DNA of 64,000 bases from Epiperipatus broadwayi (Eukaryota > Onychophora > Udeonychophora > Euonychophora > Peripatidae): positions 1,176,001 to 1,240,000 of the forward strand of contig JAQFVV010012511.1 of the NCBI GenBank assembly GCA_028023455.1, read 5' to 3'. Positions 1-13,100 of the stretch are shown here, one piece after another. The notes under the pieces are model-generated. The model searched no databases. It was not told the origin of the DNA and saw nothing but the letters and a program-made list of their open reading frames with translations. The stretch's first letter is position 1. Each line of letters starts with the position of its first letter. Made by a program: the position numbers and the translations under genes.

Positions 1-124
1 AAGTGCACCTGGTGAAAATATTTTTAATTTTAAAATAAATTTGATTATATAAAATTTTTTTTTACAAAATTCATAAATCAATGAAAAGTGAAATAGAAAT
101 TTCCAATTAATAATACTCATATTT

Positions 125-331
125 GTCCTCCAAGCACTGGATGCTGTCTGTGATAAGAAAAGCTTAGAATTTACTTGTTTTAAATTAAGCTTAACACTTT
201 CAAATCTACTTATAATCTCATATTCAATGCTATGAATATGAGACTCTAAGTAAGTTTCAAAAGCAGTAAGCTTAATTTAAAACACATAAATTCTAAGCTT
301 TTCTTATCACAACATCCAATGCTTGAAGGCC
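125..331. repeat. Hairpin repeat, MITE-like
   Basis: Two inverted arms of about 100 bp (125-229 and 233-331) are separated by a few bases. The outer ends read CCTCCAAGCACTGGATG and, inverted, the same with few changes; both arms hold AAGCTTAGAATTTA. The arms are imperfect, so this is an aged foldback. No coding sequence is present. Confidence 0.7.
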
Positions 332-897
332 AATTTTTTTCCTAAGAAAAGTTTTTACTTCAGATAATAACATTCATATTTGTTCAAGAGTACTGAACTT
401 CTTAATCCAGTGAAGGCTTATATTATCTAAAACAAAGCTTATCAAAATATTTTATAATTAAAATTTTTAACTATTTTAACACCCTCCCCCCCAAAAAAGC
501 ACATCTTTGAAAGAAACTAATAAATTACTCTCAAAATCAAAATCTTTTTGAAGATTGTAGAAAAAGATATTAGATTTGAAGAATTCATAGCAATATTTTC
601 ACATATAGGACTACCCCATATTTTAAATACAAACTACCCAGCATTATTTAGAATAATAATGTGTAGCAGATTCAAAAGCAAAATGTTATTTAATTAATTC
701 TCAACTAAGGAAAGTTAAAAAAACATTTCACTTTGGTCAAATTAATAGAATTGTTGTGTTTAATTGTCATTTTGTTGCTTGAATATAATTTGCCATTTTA
801 AAAAATTTTAATATAAACTTGATTGACATATATATATAAATAAATTATATATATATACTAATATGTAATAAAATAAATTCTACATGAATATGTAGAT

Positions 898-1094
898 AAT
901 TATCAACTATTACAGTAATAAATTTTGGTACAAAACAAGCCAGGCTTTCAATACAGTGTATCTTTGTCAAAGCACACCTAAATAAATATTCACTTTAGTC
1001 GTGCTTTGATAAAGATACACCATATCGAAAGCCTGGCTTAGCAATAATAAATATTGTTTTATACCAAAATTTATTACCTTAATAGTTGGTAATT
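898..1094. repeat. Hairpin repeat, MITE-like
   Basis: Inverted arms of about 85 bp (898-978 and 1001-1094) share AGCCAGGCTTTC, TGTATCTTT and AATAAATTTTGGTA in opposite orientation, around a short loop. This is typical of a non-autonomous DNA transposon foldback. I do not recognise the family. Confidence 0.7.
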
Positions 1095-3345
1095 ATGTAC
1101 ACACTCTTGTGGAACTTTTATTTTATTATATATAAATATGTTAAATATTACCATGGATTTGTTATGAAGAGCCAAAATGTGTGACTATTTCCATGTAATA
1201 ACTAATGATATGTTTAGCAATAGTGTTTGCTAGCAAAGCATCAATTATTATTCCAATAATAATTTTTTGGTCTTGAGCTGCTCAAAACAAAAAATCTATT
1301 ATTAGATGCTAGAGCAAAGGGTCTAATCTTAGAATTGTCAATAACAATTGATCCAACAGTTTAACTAACATCACTAACTCAAGATAAAAAAAAACTACTA
1401 CTGAATGCTATAGAGCAAATCATTGCTAAACATACAATTTGAGAAAGCCATGAAATCTTGTTTCAAACATTACCAACATTTTAAATAAGATTAAAAGTAA
1501 GTCACTTTGATATTCTGTTAATTTTTATTAATTAATAGCTTGCTATACACAATTATTATAAGCATTGAATTACTAGATAAAGAAACTCAGCTGATTCATT
1601 AAAATAATTTTTTTGATAGAACAGATATTTAAAAAAATATCAAATCCATGTTTCAATTATGAAACAGTAGCTATTTATTAGATAAATTAAAACCTATTAG
1701 AATTTCATTCTGAGAATCAATTTTATAATATTATTGTGATGATTATGTGTGGCAACCATATTGTTACAATAATACATTATTCATTAAAAAAGAATAAAGC
1801 ACTGGAATCAAATAAATTGATTTATTTAATAAACATACAATACATAAAATTTCAATTGCTTTTACAAAGTTAAAAGCATTCACAATAGCTCAAAAGAATA
1901 TAAAAAAGTTTTTATATAAGAAAAAAAAATATTGCCAAAAGTTTTGGATCATTAATAATGTTACTTTTTAAATTACATTATCATTGTGCTGTTCTCATTC
2001 CTAACTTTGGCCTTTCTATATTTATTAAGTCTTTATATCAAACAAAATATTATCTTAATTTTATCATCTGCGGAAGAGAATATTATTGTAAGTTTAAGCA
2101 ATCACTGACCACTACATAATAATGCCAACAAATCTGCAAAAAATCAAAAGTGCTTATATTTAGCGTATAAATGAGATCATTAAAATATATAGTTTGTTTT
2201 AGTGATTAATTATATACCTATGCAAGCAAGTTGACTTGGTTCAAAATCTTACAAGTATTTGAATCTCAGTGAATCAGCTTGAATAATATAAAATAATCAA
2301 ATACAGTTGCAAAATAGAAATGTACAAATGTAATTTTCCTTACTGATGAAAATTAATAGCCAGAAATTAGTTTAGAGATTTCACTGGCACTTTATGTAAT
2401 ATTTAGTAATTATTATTCAAGTTTATAACAGTTGGATTGGGAATGGAATAATAGAATGGATTACTATTCTTAATACAGATATTAGAAACAATAACAAAAC
2501 TATTTCCACTTCTCTTCTTATATTTGTTAATTTAATCAAATTAATTTTCAAATTTTGGATATGGTCCTAATTTATTCTGAAGATATCCATCAATTTCTAA
2601 CATAGAGACTATTATTTATGATCCAGAGTTCCAACATTTGTGACAGTTCTATGAAAATGCAATTTATTGGTGTCATAAAAACAATGTACTTCTATCATGA
2701 TCAAAGTAGTCTTTACAAGTCCTGATTGGAATGTAAAACAGATTTGAATAAATTGAGGTGAATTTGAAAATTTACTTAACAGATGAGTAGTTTTATTCCA
2801 TTGAATACATAATCTTACTATTTTTCCAAAAATGAGTAGAAAACATGTTTAGAGACTTAATAAATGTATAAAAACTTAAAAGGCACAAGCTGTCACACCT
2901 CTCCCAATTTCTTAGCTGGGAATTAAAATGAGAAACCTTTAGCTTACTAGCAAACCCTTTTAACACTTTGAGTAAACTTTTCGGGCAATTACTATTTATG
3001 ATCCAAGTATCTGGCGCAACTTTTAGCAATATAAATATATATATATATTTCTCAGAACTTTATAAAATCTATTTTCAAAAAAAAAACCACATGAATAGTG
3101 GTGGATTGTTTAATACTGTAAAAAAAAAAAAAAAAAGATTCTAGAATTGAATTGAAAACAAGAATTCTTTATGTACTTTTGTTCATTTTTGGAATGAAAA
3201 TCTATTATAAACAAGCTCTCTTAGAGAGCAAAATAATGAAGTTATGTATCACCATTAAAAACAATCTAAATTTGTTGAATAAATACTTTGAATTTGTAAA
3301 TTATCTTATCCTACTAAATATGTAACTCATATACAAAAAATTTAT

Positions 3346-3471
3346 GAGTTAGAACACTAAAGCGACCTCTAGTAACATCATTGTGAAAGAAAAGTTAAAT
3401 AAAAGATAATTTCTGATTTGTAAACTAAAACCTTATTTCACAATGAACTTATTAGAGAGCTCTTAGTGTTC
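3346..3471. repeat. Imperfect terminal-inverted-repeat element
   Basis: About 40-bp imperfect inverted ends (GAACACTAAAGC on the left, CTCTTAGTGTTC on the right, and inner TTGTGAAA/TTTCACAA) bound a 126-bp stretch. It is probably a degraded MITE. No ORF. Confidence 0.5.
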
Positions 3472-3808
3472 AGATTTATAAATTTTAGTTCTTCAATTTA
3501 TAAATATTAAAGTGATAATGACATTTTAATGAAATTTATCTTTAAAATTTGAAAATATATTTTTTCATAATTTTTAGTATGACATTTTCATAAATTTACT
3601 AAAGTAAACAAGTATATATTGATGCAATATAACATTTTTCTCCTCTGCTAAATAACTGAATATAAAAATTACATAACTTGATATTTAAAAAGTTTTCTTT
3701 TTACCAAATTCAATAACACTTTTAAATTTCAGGGGAGAGAGAAAAAAAAAACTTCATTGCCATAATTCTTTTAAATTTTAGTTGTCATTTAAAAAAAGCA
3801 TTGTTTAT

Positions 3809-4159
3809 TTATAAACTACCAATTTCATTAAACCGTTTTAATTTTTCTGGGAAAGCATCTTTGTAAAGAACTGGATCAGCACGGAATTCAACAGTCTTCA
3901 ATGGCATCATGCCATAAATTTCAGCAAATCCAGTGATACATTCTGATCTTTCAATCATATGAGACAAGTCAGCTGACAGCATTTCAACATTAGTACATTC
4001 AGGACATTTGAATTTCTTGCGAGGAGTCACTTTGATAGGGGCTTTACCAGTAGCATTGGCCACCAAAAAGTTCATAGCAATGTCTTCACAATTCATATGT
4101 TCATCAACCCAGATTTTGATGTTCCCAGGCATAGATGTTGTGTATAGATAACTAAAATA
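3809..4159 (-). CDS. EXT2: EXT2 last coding exon
   Basis: 351 nt: 116 codons plus the TAA stop. The acceptor is TTTATTTCAG with the AG at 4161-4160, so the exon starts nine codons before the first ATG and reads YFSYLYTTS, then [19 protein letters not shown], then [11 protein letters not shown]. It continues through [19 protein letters not shown] and RADPVLYKD to NEIGSL and the stop. The Cys pairs (CPEC, SEC, MNC) match the disulphide pattern of the family. An AATAAA on the minus strand (plus 3804-3809) sits directly at the stop, so a very short 3' UTR is possible, but I cannot place the cleavage site. Confidence 0.96.
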   Translation of the reverse strand, partial: YFSYLYTTSMPGNIKIWVDEHMNCEDIAMNFLVANATGKAPIKVTPRKKFKCPECTNVEMLSADLSHMIERSECITGFAEIYGMMPLKTVEFRADPVLYKDAFPEKLKRFNEIGSL

Positions 4160-7100
4160 CTGAAATAAAATTTTTATATATTTTTAATAAAAATAAATCT
4201 AAAAATGCAAATTAAATAATTAATAAAATACATATATTTACATAATGTATGCTTTTATTTATTCATACACACACGTTTAATAAATAATGTTAAAAAAATA
4301 AACCAATTCAACAATTAATTTCACTGCTAATACTTTTCTTATTATTCATAATTCAATACAAAATAAGAATGGTAATTTCATAGTGCTTATTTGCTGTTAA
4401 TATGTAATATACAATACTACTAATACTGATTAAATATTATTCTTATATTTATATAATACCTGATTGACTAGATACTTGAATACTCTGAACAGAAAACTGG
4501 TCAATTTAACATATATCAACAAATATGATACTGATATCAATTATACAGATCTATCTTTCAACTACGAGAATTTATCTAGTACAGATCATTGAAAGTTATC
4601 ATTGATATATTAATACTTGATATTTACCAGATAAATACCAAGTGATTCATAGGCTCATACTAATTTACACCATATCTTCCATATTTATATTGCTTCAAAA
4701 AAAAAAAAAAAAAGGATAATGTATTTTATTTTTATCATAAAGAATTAACTGTGAATATACACTTTTGATGATCAGTAATGTGATTTATGATTATTAAAGA
4801 TGTATTCATAATAGAGAACTACAACTGTTTCATACTGATCAAATTGTAATTAAACCAATGACTTAAGGAAGTTTTGTGGAAATGAGCATACATCTAAGAG
4901 TACAGACAAAAAAAAAGAGAATGAAGTAATATATATATATATATTACGTCTCTATGTATATATATTCATAACAGAGGATTACAGTTGTTTCATAATGATT
5001 AAATTATAATTAAATTATTGGTTTTGGGAAGGTTATGCGAACATTTATATATAAATATTGTTCAATAAAAGAAATAATTATTTGTGTGGGTGTATATATA
5101 ATATAAATGAAATGTCCGTTAATTAGAACAAAATTGTAATCATAATAAAATATAATGGTAATAAACTATTATAAACAGTCTTTCAATCCACAGAAGTACT
5201 TTTGGTTAATTTCTTACACCTGCTTCAACTGCAGTTCAGGCAGATTTAAGAAATTAACTGAAAGTACTTCTGCGGATTGAAAGATTGTTATAATAGTTTA
5301 TTACCATTATATTTTATTATTTTTTTATAAATATATGGATCTTTTAGAAGCAAACTAATCAACATGAAATAACAAATAAAGAAATGATAATATTATAAAC
5401 ATTAAAAAAAAAAATAGTTCAAAATATATGAGCAAATAAATATTATGTAGTGATAAATTGAATTTATGGATAATAGTCATCTGAATTCTTAAAAAAAAAA
5501 CGGAAAAAATTTCAAAAAATAGAATTATGTTTGATTTCTGAGAGATTATTATATTTTATATAATCGCTGATGCAGATTTTATAAACTTGTAATATATTTA
5601 TATCTAATTTCATTAGCATTCGCATAACATTTTTTTTTTCCAAAAGTATTATCATAAGATTGAAAATAAAGTGCCCAGACAAAAAAAATTTATAGATTTA
5701 AACATGATATTTTTGAATAAAATACACATTAATAGTGTGTGTAATTTATATTAATAAATACAAAACAGTAATGAGTGGAATTTGCATATCCATATGAAGT
5801 TTGCCTTACATGATGAAATCTGGCTGTTGAAAATATATTCTAGGAGATTTTAGCATACTTTTTTTTTAGTTTTAATGATTGCAGCTATATGTTTGAAAGC
5901 AAATAAATACATATTAGTTACAAAATTCTAAGACTATATAAGTATATGTACAGAGAATTGTTTTACTAACAATAAAGAAAAGAACTCTTGATTCATATTT
6001 CATGCATATATTTTCTGCCTTCTTTGATTCAAGAATGAGTATTGTAATAATACAACTCATTTTTGCATAGTTCCATAGTTTTTCAAACTATCATCTTATC
6101 ATATCTATTGTGATAGAATATCTAAATTCATACAATATAATTATCAATTTGAATATCAGACATGTAATAGATTTAAGCCCTGAAATAAGCATGTTCAGTA
6201 ATGGTTGATGTATATAATAATATGCTCTAAGCATAAGTGAATTCACTTATGCTTTTAAACTACTACTAGCAGGTGAGTGCATACAGATTTTAATATACAC
6301 TTATAAACAATGCATGAGTAGAGGTTTATTTCCTTCTTTACAATTAAAATTATTATAGTAAAAAAAAAAAAAAAGATCCTATCCTCTACAAAATATGAAA
6401 ATATCTACAAACTTACATATGAATAATGTGTAGTTCTTTGCATATTTATTATTAAAGAGTTTATTTTTTGATATTAGTGATTATATTTTAAGTCTAAATG
6501 TTAATTTAATTATATTAATTAATAAGTATGATTAGGAAAAGTTAAAACATAAAATTTTTTCATAATTTGTCAAATAAATTTTATTAAATAAAGATCATCA
6601 AAAATTAATTTAATATTAAATGAAAATTGATTTAACAAATATTTATTTAAAATGTATTTTCCCTTGCTTTTACAAATATAATTTTCTTTATAAGTATATC
6701 TAAATCTAGTGAATCACTTAACTGATGTTCAATTGAATTCACTACTAATGCTGACAGTCTCTCTTACAACATATTAGACCAAAATAGTTTTTAATAATTG
6801 TTCATTTTGAAAATGAGCATTCAGCACTTGCTACTGTTATAGGAAGCTTAAAATAATTCAGAATACAATTGACAGATTCGGAAAAGTAGATGATAAATTA
6901 TTTGTATAAATATATTTCAATAGATTTTAAGGAGTAATTTTAAGATACAAATAAATTCCTAATGCTTTCAATTTCTTACACAATTCAGCATCAGATTAAT
7001 TACCAAATATATATGTTTCAATTTAAAATCTGTACATTGTTTTCCTAAGTCCTCATTATTAATGTTTTTTATGTTTCCAATTAGTTACATTATCACTTGA

Positions 7101-10100
7101 TTCTTTAATATTATTGTGAATATTTTTAACAATTATGAAGAATTTATTTAATGAACTGGTTGTTTTTGTTGATCTAATTTACGTTGTTTTTGCCATTTGC
7201 ATTGCGTTTATGCATCAGATAAATGTTTTGTTTTTCATTCAGACATGACAAATTTACATTTATAAAATTTTTGTAAAGTTATGTAAAATAGTAGATGTAA
7301 GAATAAGTGCACTGTATGAAAACTCAGATTGTATTAGTCACCCATCCCTAAATTTAGTGAAAATAAATTTTTTTATAAAAGGCATGATGATAAATATTTA
7401 AGCTGTAAATAAACATATCAAGTAAGATATATTTTATTAAAATAATATTTTTTTCAATTGGATTAATAATGACCTATTAATGATAAAAAAAAAAAAAAAG
7501 AGGATAAAGTAGTTCTGTGGAATTATAACAGTTTATATTCATTTAAAAACAAAAAAAAATTGTATAGTCTATGTTCAAGATTAACAATAACAACAAACAA
7601 TAATAAATAAACAGATATTTGTAAAATTTAAAACATTTTTTAAAATCAAATAGAAAATATATATACCTCCATCCTTGATTAGCTACCAATGTGGGTAGCT
7701 CTGAAAATGATTCCCAAAAAATAATATTAACACTTTTTTTTTTGTTTATTTATAAACTGGTCTTTTCATAATGAATGGGAACTTAGTGATATCAATAATA
7801 ATGGATGCAATATTAGCAATCTTCAAACTAACAATAAACAAAGTTTAAGAATCAGTATTAAGTCTTTGATTACAAAGTAGATACAAGCATGTGAACACCT
7901 ATAAAATGATAACACAATGATTTTGGTAATTTTGCTTCAAAAATGAAAAGATATAATAAAACAGTTATATTTCTTAAAAACATAGTTTTGTAGCATTTGA
8001 TTACTAGTTGGTAAATGCAAATAAATTTTTTGCTTTGAGTGCATTAAAAAAAAATAACCAAGTGTTTCTTATAGAGAGCAAACTAATATGATTATAGATT
8101 TCAATTACAACTCGAAAACTCAATTTCTAAATGATTTAAATAATGTCTTGAGGATATTTAAAAATGTGAATTAAACCAATAAAAAATGGGTCACAACATG
8201 TTATCACAGAAAAATAGTTTGATTTCATTACCTTTCATCCATGTATCAAACAATTACATTGTTTATAAATCAAATCAAAATTTACGTAACAGTTCTAACA
8301 TAAATATTTTAAGAAACTGTAATATAAGTTAGCACTTAGAATTCCTAAAATAAAAGTAAATAGCAAGGACAATTCCAAAAATATCTACTAAAAAATTCCA
8401 TGATATTAACAAGGGATTTGGGCATTTCATCATCAGATTTTCAATGATATGGATGGTTGAAGAGTTGGAGTACATTGAAGCCTGTCCATTGAAGTGTGAA
8501 GATTTGCTATCTTAATATAAACCAAGCACTGATTACAATATGTGTGGGAGATGATGATCTGGACCAACTGATGAGTGCTGGTTCAGCATGAAATACATTT
8601 ATTAAGATCATTTATCTTTTTCACATGTGTGTGGTTATGTGTATCGGTTGTATGAGATAGAGTGGATGGCTGAAGGAACTTGAAAGTCTGTGTTCAAATC
8701 CTCTATATTACATCTAGATTCCAGATATGTAAAATATACTTGTATTTAAAATACTATATACACCTGGGTCTCGTTTTACGCGATAGATAGGTTCCTCAGA
8801 AAACACGCGCAAACAAAATCGCGCAAAAATAGACGTAATTTACATTGAAAAAGGGGGATGCGGTCTGTGATTTTTCAAAATTCGCGTAAAAGCAAAGCAC
8901 CAACGTAAAATTACTTTAAAATTCGTGCAAAAAAAAAATAAGGAAATAAAATATGACTAATAAAAAATTTCAAATTTGAAAAAAAAAATGATACAAGACA
9001 AACTTTTTTTAACTATAATATTTAATTTTATTCAAAATAATATATTTTTATGCATAATTTACAGTACAGTAATTTTATACACGTTTTAATTATTATCGCT
9101 ATTTGCCCAAAAAGACGTTCGTTTGCAAACTAGTAAAAAATCAGATTCTCATGTGATGTGATGTACTTGGCTTCTCCTTAAATGAAGTCAAGAATATCTC
9201 AGCAATTATTCTCACAAGAGGAAATACAACTAGCGCCAAGTTCACTCTCATGTTCTGTTAATGGTTTTCTGTTGACGACGACGATGATTTTATTAATTGT
9301 TTATGAACTTAGACTTATGATAATGAAAAGACATTTATTCACCACTGCTGGGAAACAACTAAAAATTAAATTCTTATTTTTGTCTTTAATTTTCAATTCC
9401 GTTTAAAAATCAAATTTCGTTTTACATCACATTAATTTCAAGTTGCCCGTAAGTAATTTTTAAATTGTTAATTACAATTAAAAATCAGATTTTAATTTTT
9501 AATTGTGCCCACTGCTATTACTGACCTTTTAAAAATAAACTTGTGGACACTAAATGATTAATAATTGATTACATTCTTTTTTAAAAAGCAAAAACAGAAT
9601 GTGATTTAAAATTGCTACACACAATGTTTGAACAAATTTACATTATAATCTTGTAAAATTTAATGTGTGTATACATAAAATGTGGAAATCATGATTAAAT
9701 TTCATTATTGCACAAAAACCTTACTATTATAAAGCACTGAAAATATTGAAATTACTAAGATGAAAGTTGAATTCCAATAATGTGCTATTACTTTCAATAT
9801 AATGTAAGTGCGCAAAATTTATTATTTAAAGTAATAGCGCATTATCGAACTTCGACTTCCGGTGAAAGACGAATCGCGTAACTTCAAAATCGTGTTAAAT
9901 AAGTCCGCATAAAAAGAGACCCAGGTGTATATTTCATATATTTTAAATTCTCAAATGAAATTTTTTAAAAATATATATAAGGATGTGTTTAATGTTTCAT
10001 TTTGCGTTACAAATAATGTTAATAAGTTAATGAATAATTCTAAAAGCGTCATTCATACTTAACAAGCAAAAAAGTCATGTTGTTTGTTAAATTTTTCGTG

Positions 10101-13100
10101 GATGTTATTATATAGAGGCGAATGGAGATGCAGTATAAAGAAAAGATTAAAGGAGCATCAATTGTTATACAAAGCATGTAAAAAGTACAAATAATAATGA
10201 TTTAATGACTGCTTCAGTTTTCTTGGATCATGAAAGGACATGTAAATATAAATTTAAGTTTGATCTTCATGAAGAGAAAAACCATAAAAGAAAAATTAAG
10301 GAGGCAATTTTCATAAATAGAAATAAAATAAAATTAATAAACAAGTTGCTAATATTAAAATTCAGGAATCCTGTGATTTGAGGTTGTTTGCTTCTGTTAT
10401 GTTTTTTTTTTTAAAATTTAAATGGCAATTGAAGAGGGTTAAGTAATTAACCAAAATTACTTCTGCGGATTGAAAGATTGTGTATATAATAGTTAATCAT
10501 ACTGTTTATATTTATTATTTTTTATTGCTACTGCTATATATATATATCCCTGATATTTTTTACCTTGTGATAAAAAGCAGCACCAGTTAATACCATAGAT
10601 ATCTCATTGGTCCATTCTGATTCATACTTCCATTTCCCTGTAGAATTATCCCACAAGTGAACTCTGGAAGGAAAACCAACAATTCTATCTGGAAATTCTC
10701 GCCAAACCTATTACAAATAAAATTAAGATTATAATATTAATTTATTGTTTTATTATTATTATTATTAAAAAAAAAAAAAAAAATCAATTAAGTAATCTTT
10801 TTATCACATTTTCTAAAAAAATTGTAAATTGTATATATATTATACTACACATTATATACTAAATAATTTTTCATCTTATTTTTTAATTAGAAATATTTTT
10901 CCACGAGTTCCTGTTAAAATGTGAAAAAACTGCTTACTACAAGTAATAAATTTGTAATAATATTATTTAAACAAAACTTATGATCCATTATGCTATTCTT
11001 GTGCATGTATATCATTGAAAAAAAAATAACAACTAAATTTTGCCATGAAGGGAAGAATAGATTTTATATGAAAACATGTTTTAGTTTCAGAGAAATGCTT
11101 TAACCTTTATTATATGCGCCTTGAATGTTTACAATAATCAAACAATGTCTTTTTTTTGCTATTAAGGAAAGGGTAGATTTTATATGAAAATGTTTTACTT
11201 TTAGAGAAAGTCTTTAACCATTAAAAGTAAAACATATTTTCATATAAAATATACTCTTCTCTTCATTAGCCTTTAGTCAAGTGTTGGTGGCCTAGTGGTT
11301 AGCATAGCTGTCTTCCAACAGCTGGCCTGGGTTCGCTTCCCGGCCAACGCATTTGACATATGAAAAAAAAAAAGACTTTAACCTTTATTATATGTGCCTT
11401 GAACATTTGTAATAGTCAAACGATATCATTTTTGGACTTATTTTTCTTCTCAAGCATATATTATTGATAATGCTAATTCTTTAGAAGTAAGCTTATATTA
11501 TTAAATAATTTGAATAATAGAGATTAGTTAATAATAAGATTATTAATATATTATTAACTCCATTTGGAAAACAATTTTTATCAAAAAAATATAACTATTA
11601 TCATATTGCCTTTTGATAAGTAGGCAATAGTTGGAGACAAATAGACATTCATTTAGAAATAAAATAATTTAACCAAGAGATTAATTAGTTATTCAACCAA
11701 CATCACATGAACCCTGTTTACACAATACTCATGTTTCTATAAATGAAGAATGAAGTTTTCACCAGGCATAAATTTTTGGCAAATTTTATTAAACAGGTCA
11801 TTTATCTGATTAACTAAACTTATAAAAATTTGATATACAATATATATAAACAGAGCAGGGATGAACAAAGCTTCATTTGGCCATAAAATAATTAAACAAA
11901 TCCACTATACTATGTTTAACAAACTAAAGAATAAATTGGATGTCTAGTAAAATGGATTTGTTTAATTACTACACAACAAGATGAAATTTGGCTTATCTCT
12001 ATTTATACATATACATTTAATTGCCATGTGATACACACAAATACTTATTAATATTATAATCCAAAAAAAAAACTTTACTGTATTACATTACTTTGCAAAG
12101 TGAAGTAAAGCTAAACAGCATATTTTGAAAACAGAATATATAACTTGATTCATAAGTGAAGGTATTTCCATTAATCCAAAAAAAAAAAAAAATAGTTTTG
12201 ATAAACTGATGTATATACCTTTTACATCAGTTAATAATTTAGATATGCTGCTGCATAAAAATAAAACACTTTTTTTGCAGAGTAGAATACATTTCTTACA
12301 CTATTAATAACATTACTGAAAACATTATTAAAAACAAAAAAAAAATATTTTTTTTTTTATTAAGATAGAATTAAAAATTATAACGTCAAGTAGATATAAG
12401 TGAATTTAATGCATTGAATTGCTAAAATAAATTGTGTTAAGAGGATGAAAAAAAACAGCCAGTCTAACATTTTGATAGTACTATCTTAAATCTGACTCAG
12501 AGCTTTTCAGGAAAACTTAACTTACACTTACAGTACTTTTCACATTATTTATTCTACTGTAAGCTACAATAGTTAACAGATATTAACTTAAAGTGCTATA
12601 TTCAAATCCCCAGATTAGTTTCCGATTATTCATCTATTTTTGTAAGAAGAATCACATTTGCATTTCACCTTTCCTTTTTTTATATCATAAGCTTTTAAAC
12701 CACAAATAATTTGCTTTATAACTGAACAAGATAGCACTTTAAATTAATAATAAAATTAAAAAAAAACATTTTACAATCATTTTCCAATTTTCTTGGGCAA
12801 ATCGTTAATCCAAATATCTCTTTTTAAAATTTATATTTGAAGTTAAATGCTTTTTTTTCCTTACTTCCTGATGCTAATACTAACTTTATTCTTTATATAA
12901 AAACAAAAATATATCCATTTATTTCCACTAATATTGTATAGGATATAAAAATTCAATGTCTGAAAAAAAATCCTAATCTTATCTGGAAATTCATTAGCTA
13001 AATCAAAAAACTTCAATTCTATTTTGAATTTCAATTTCACATTATGGAAAACGACAATTTAAACATAAGTATGTACACACATACATAATAAAATTAATTA

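Larger units (their letters stand above)
1..3808. other. Region downstream of EXT2, no gene seen
   Basis: A+T-rich sequence 3' of the EXT2 stop codon. It contains three hairpin repeats (listed separately at 125-331, 898-1094 and 3346-3471), AT dinucleotide tracts and A homopolymers. The open frame at 2793-3029 on the minus strand has no recognisable domain and no codon bias. Any EXT2 3' UTR would occupy the right-hand end of this stretch. Confidence 0.6.
4160..10563 (-). other. EXT2: EXT2 intron (6.4 kb)
   Basis: Intron between exon e and the last exon. It holds a hairpin at 5139-5321, a perfect palindrome at 6229-6254, a hammerhead-like unit at 8554-8611 and a pogo/Tigger-like element at 8761-9927. 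A half-copy of the 5139-5321 hairpin lies at about 10438-10495. The rest is low-complexity A+T sequence with no gene. Confidence 0.75.

Noticed and set aside
9182-9406. ORF inside the pogo-like element as transposase
   Set aside because: Short, no DDE or CENP-B-type motif seen.
11281-11351. Functional tRNA-Gly(UCC) gene
   Set aside because: The anticodon loop has 6 rather than 7 bases, a poly(A) follows, and a related retroposed element exists; there is no T-run terminator right after it.
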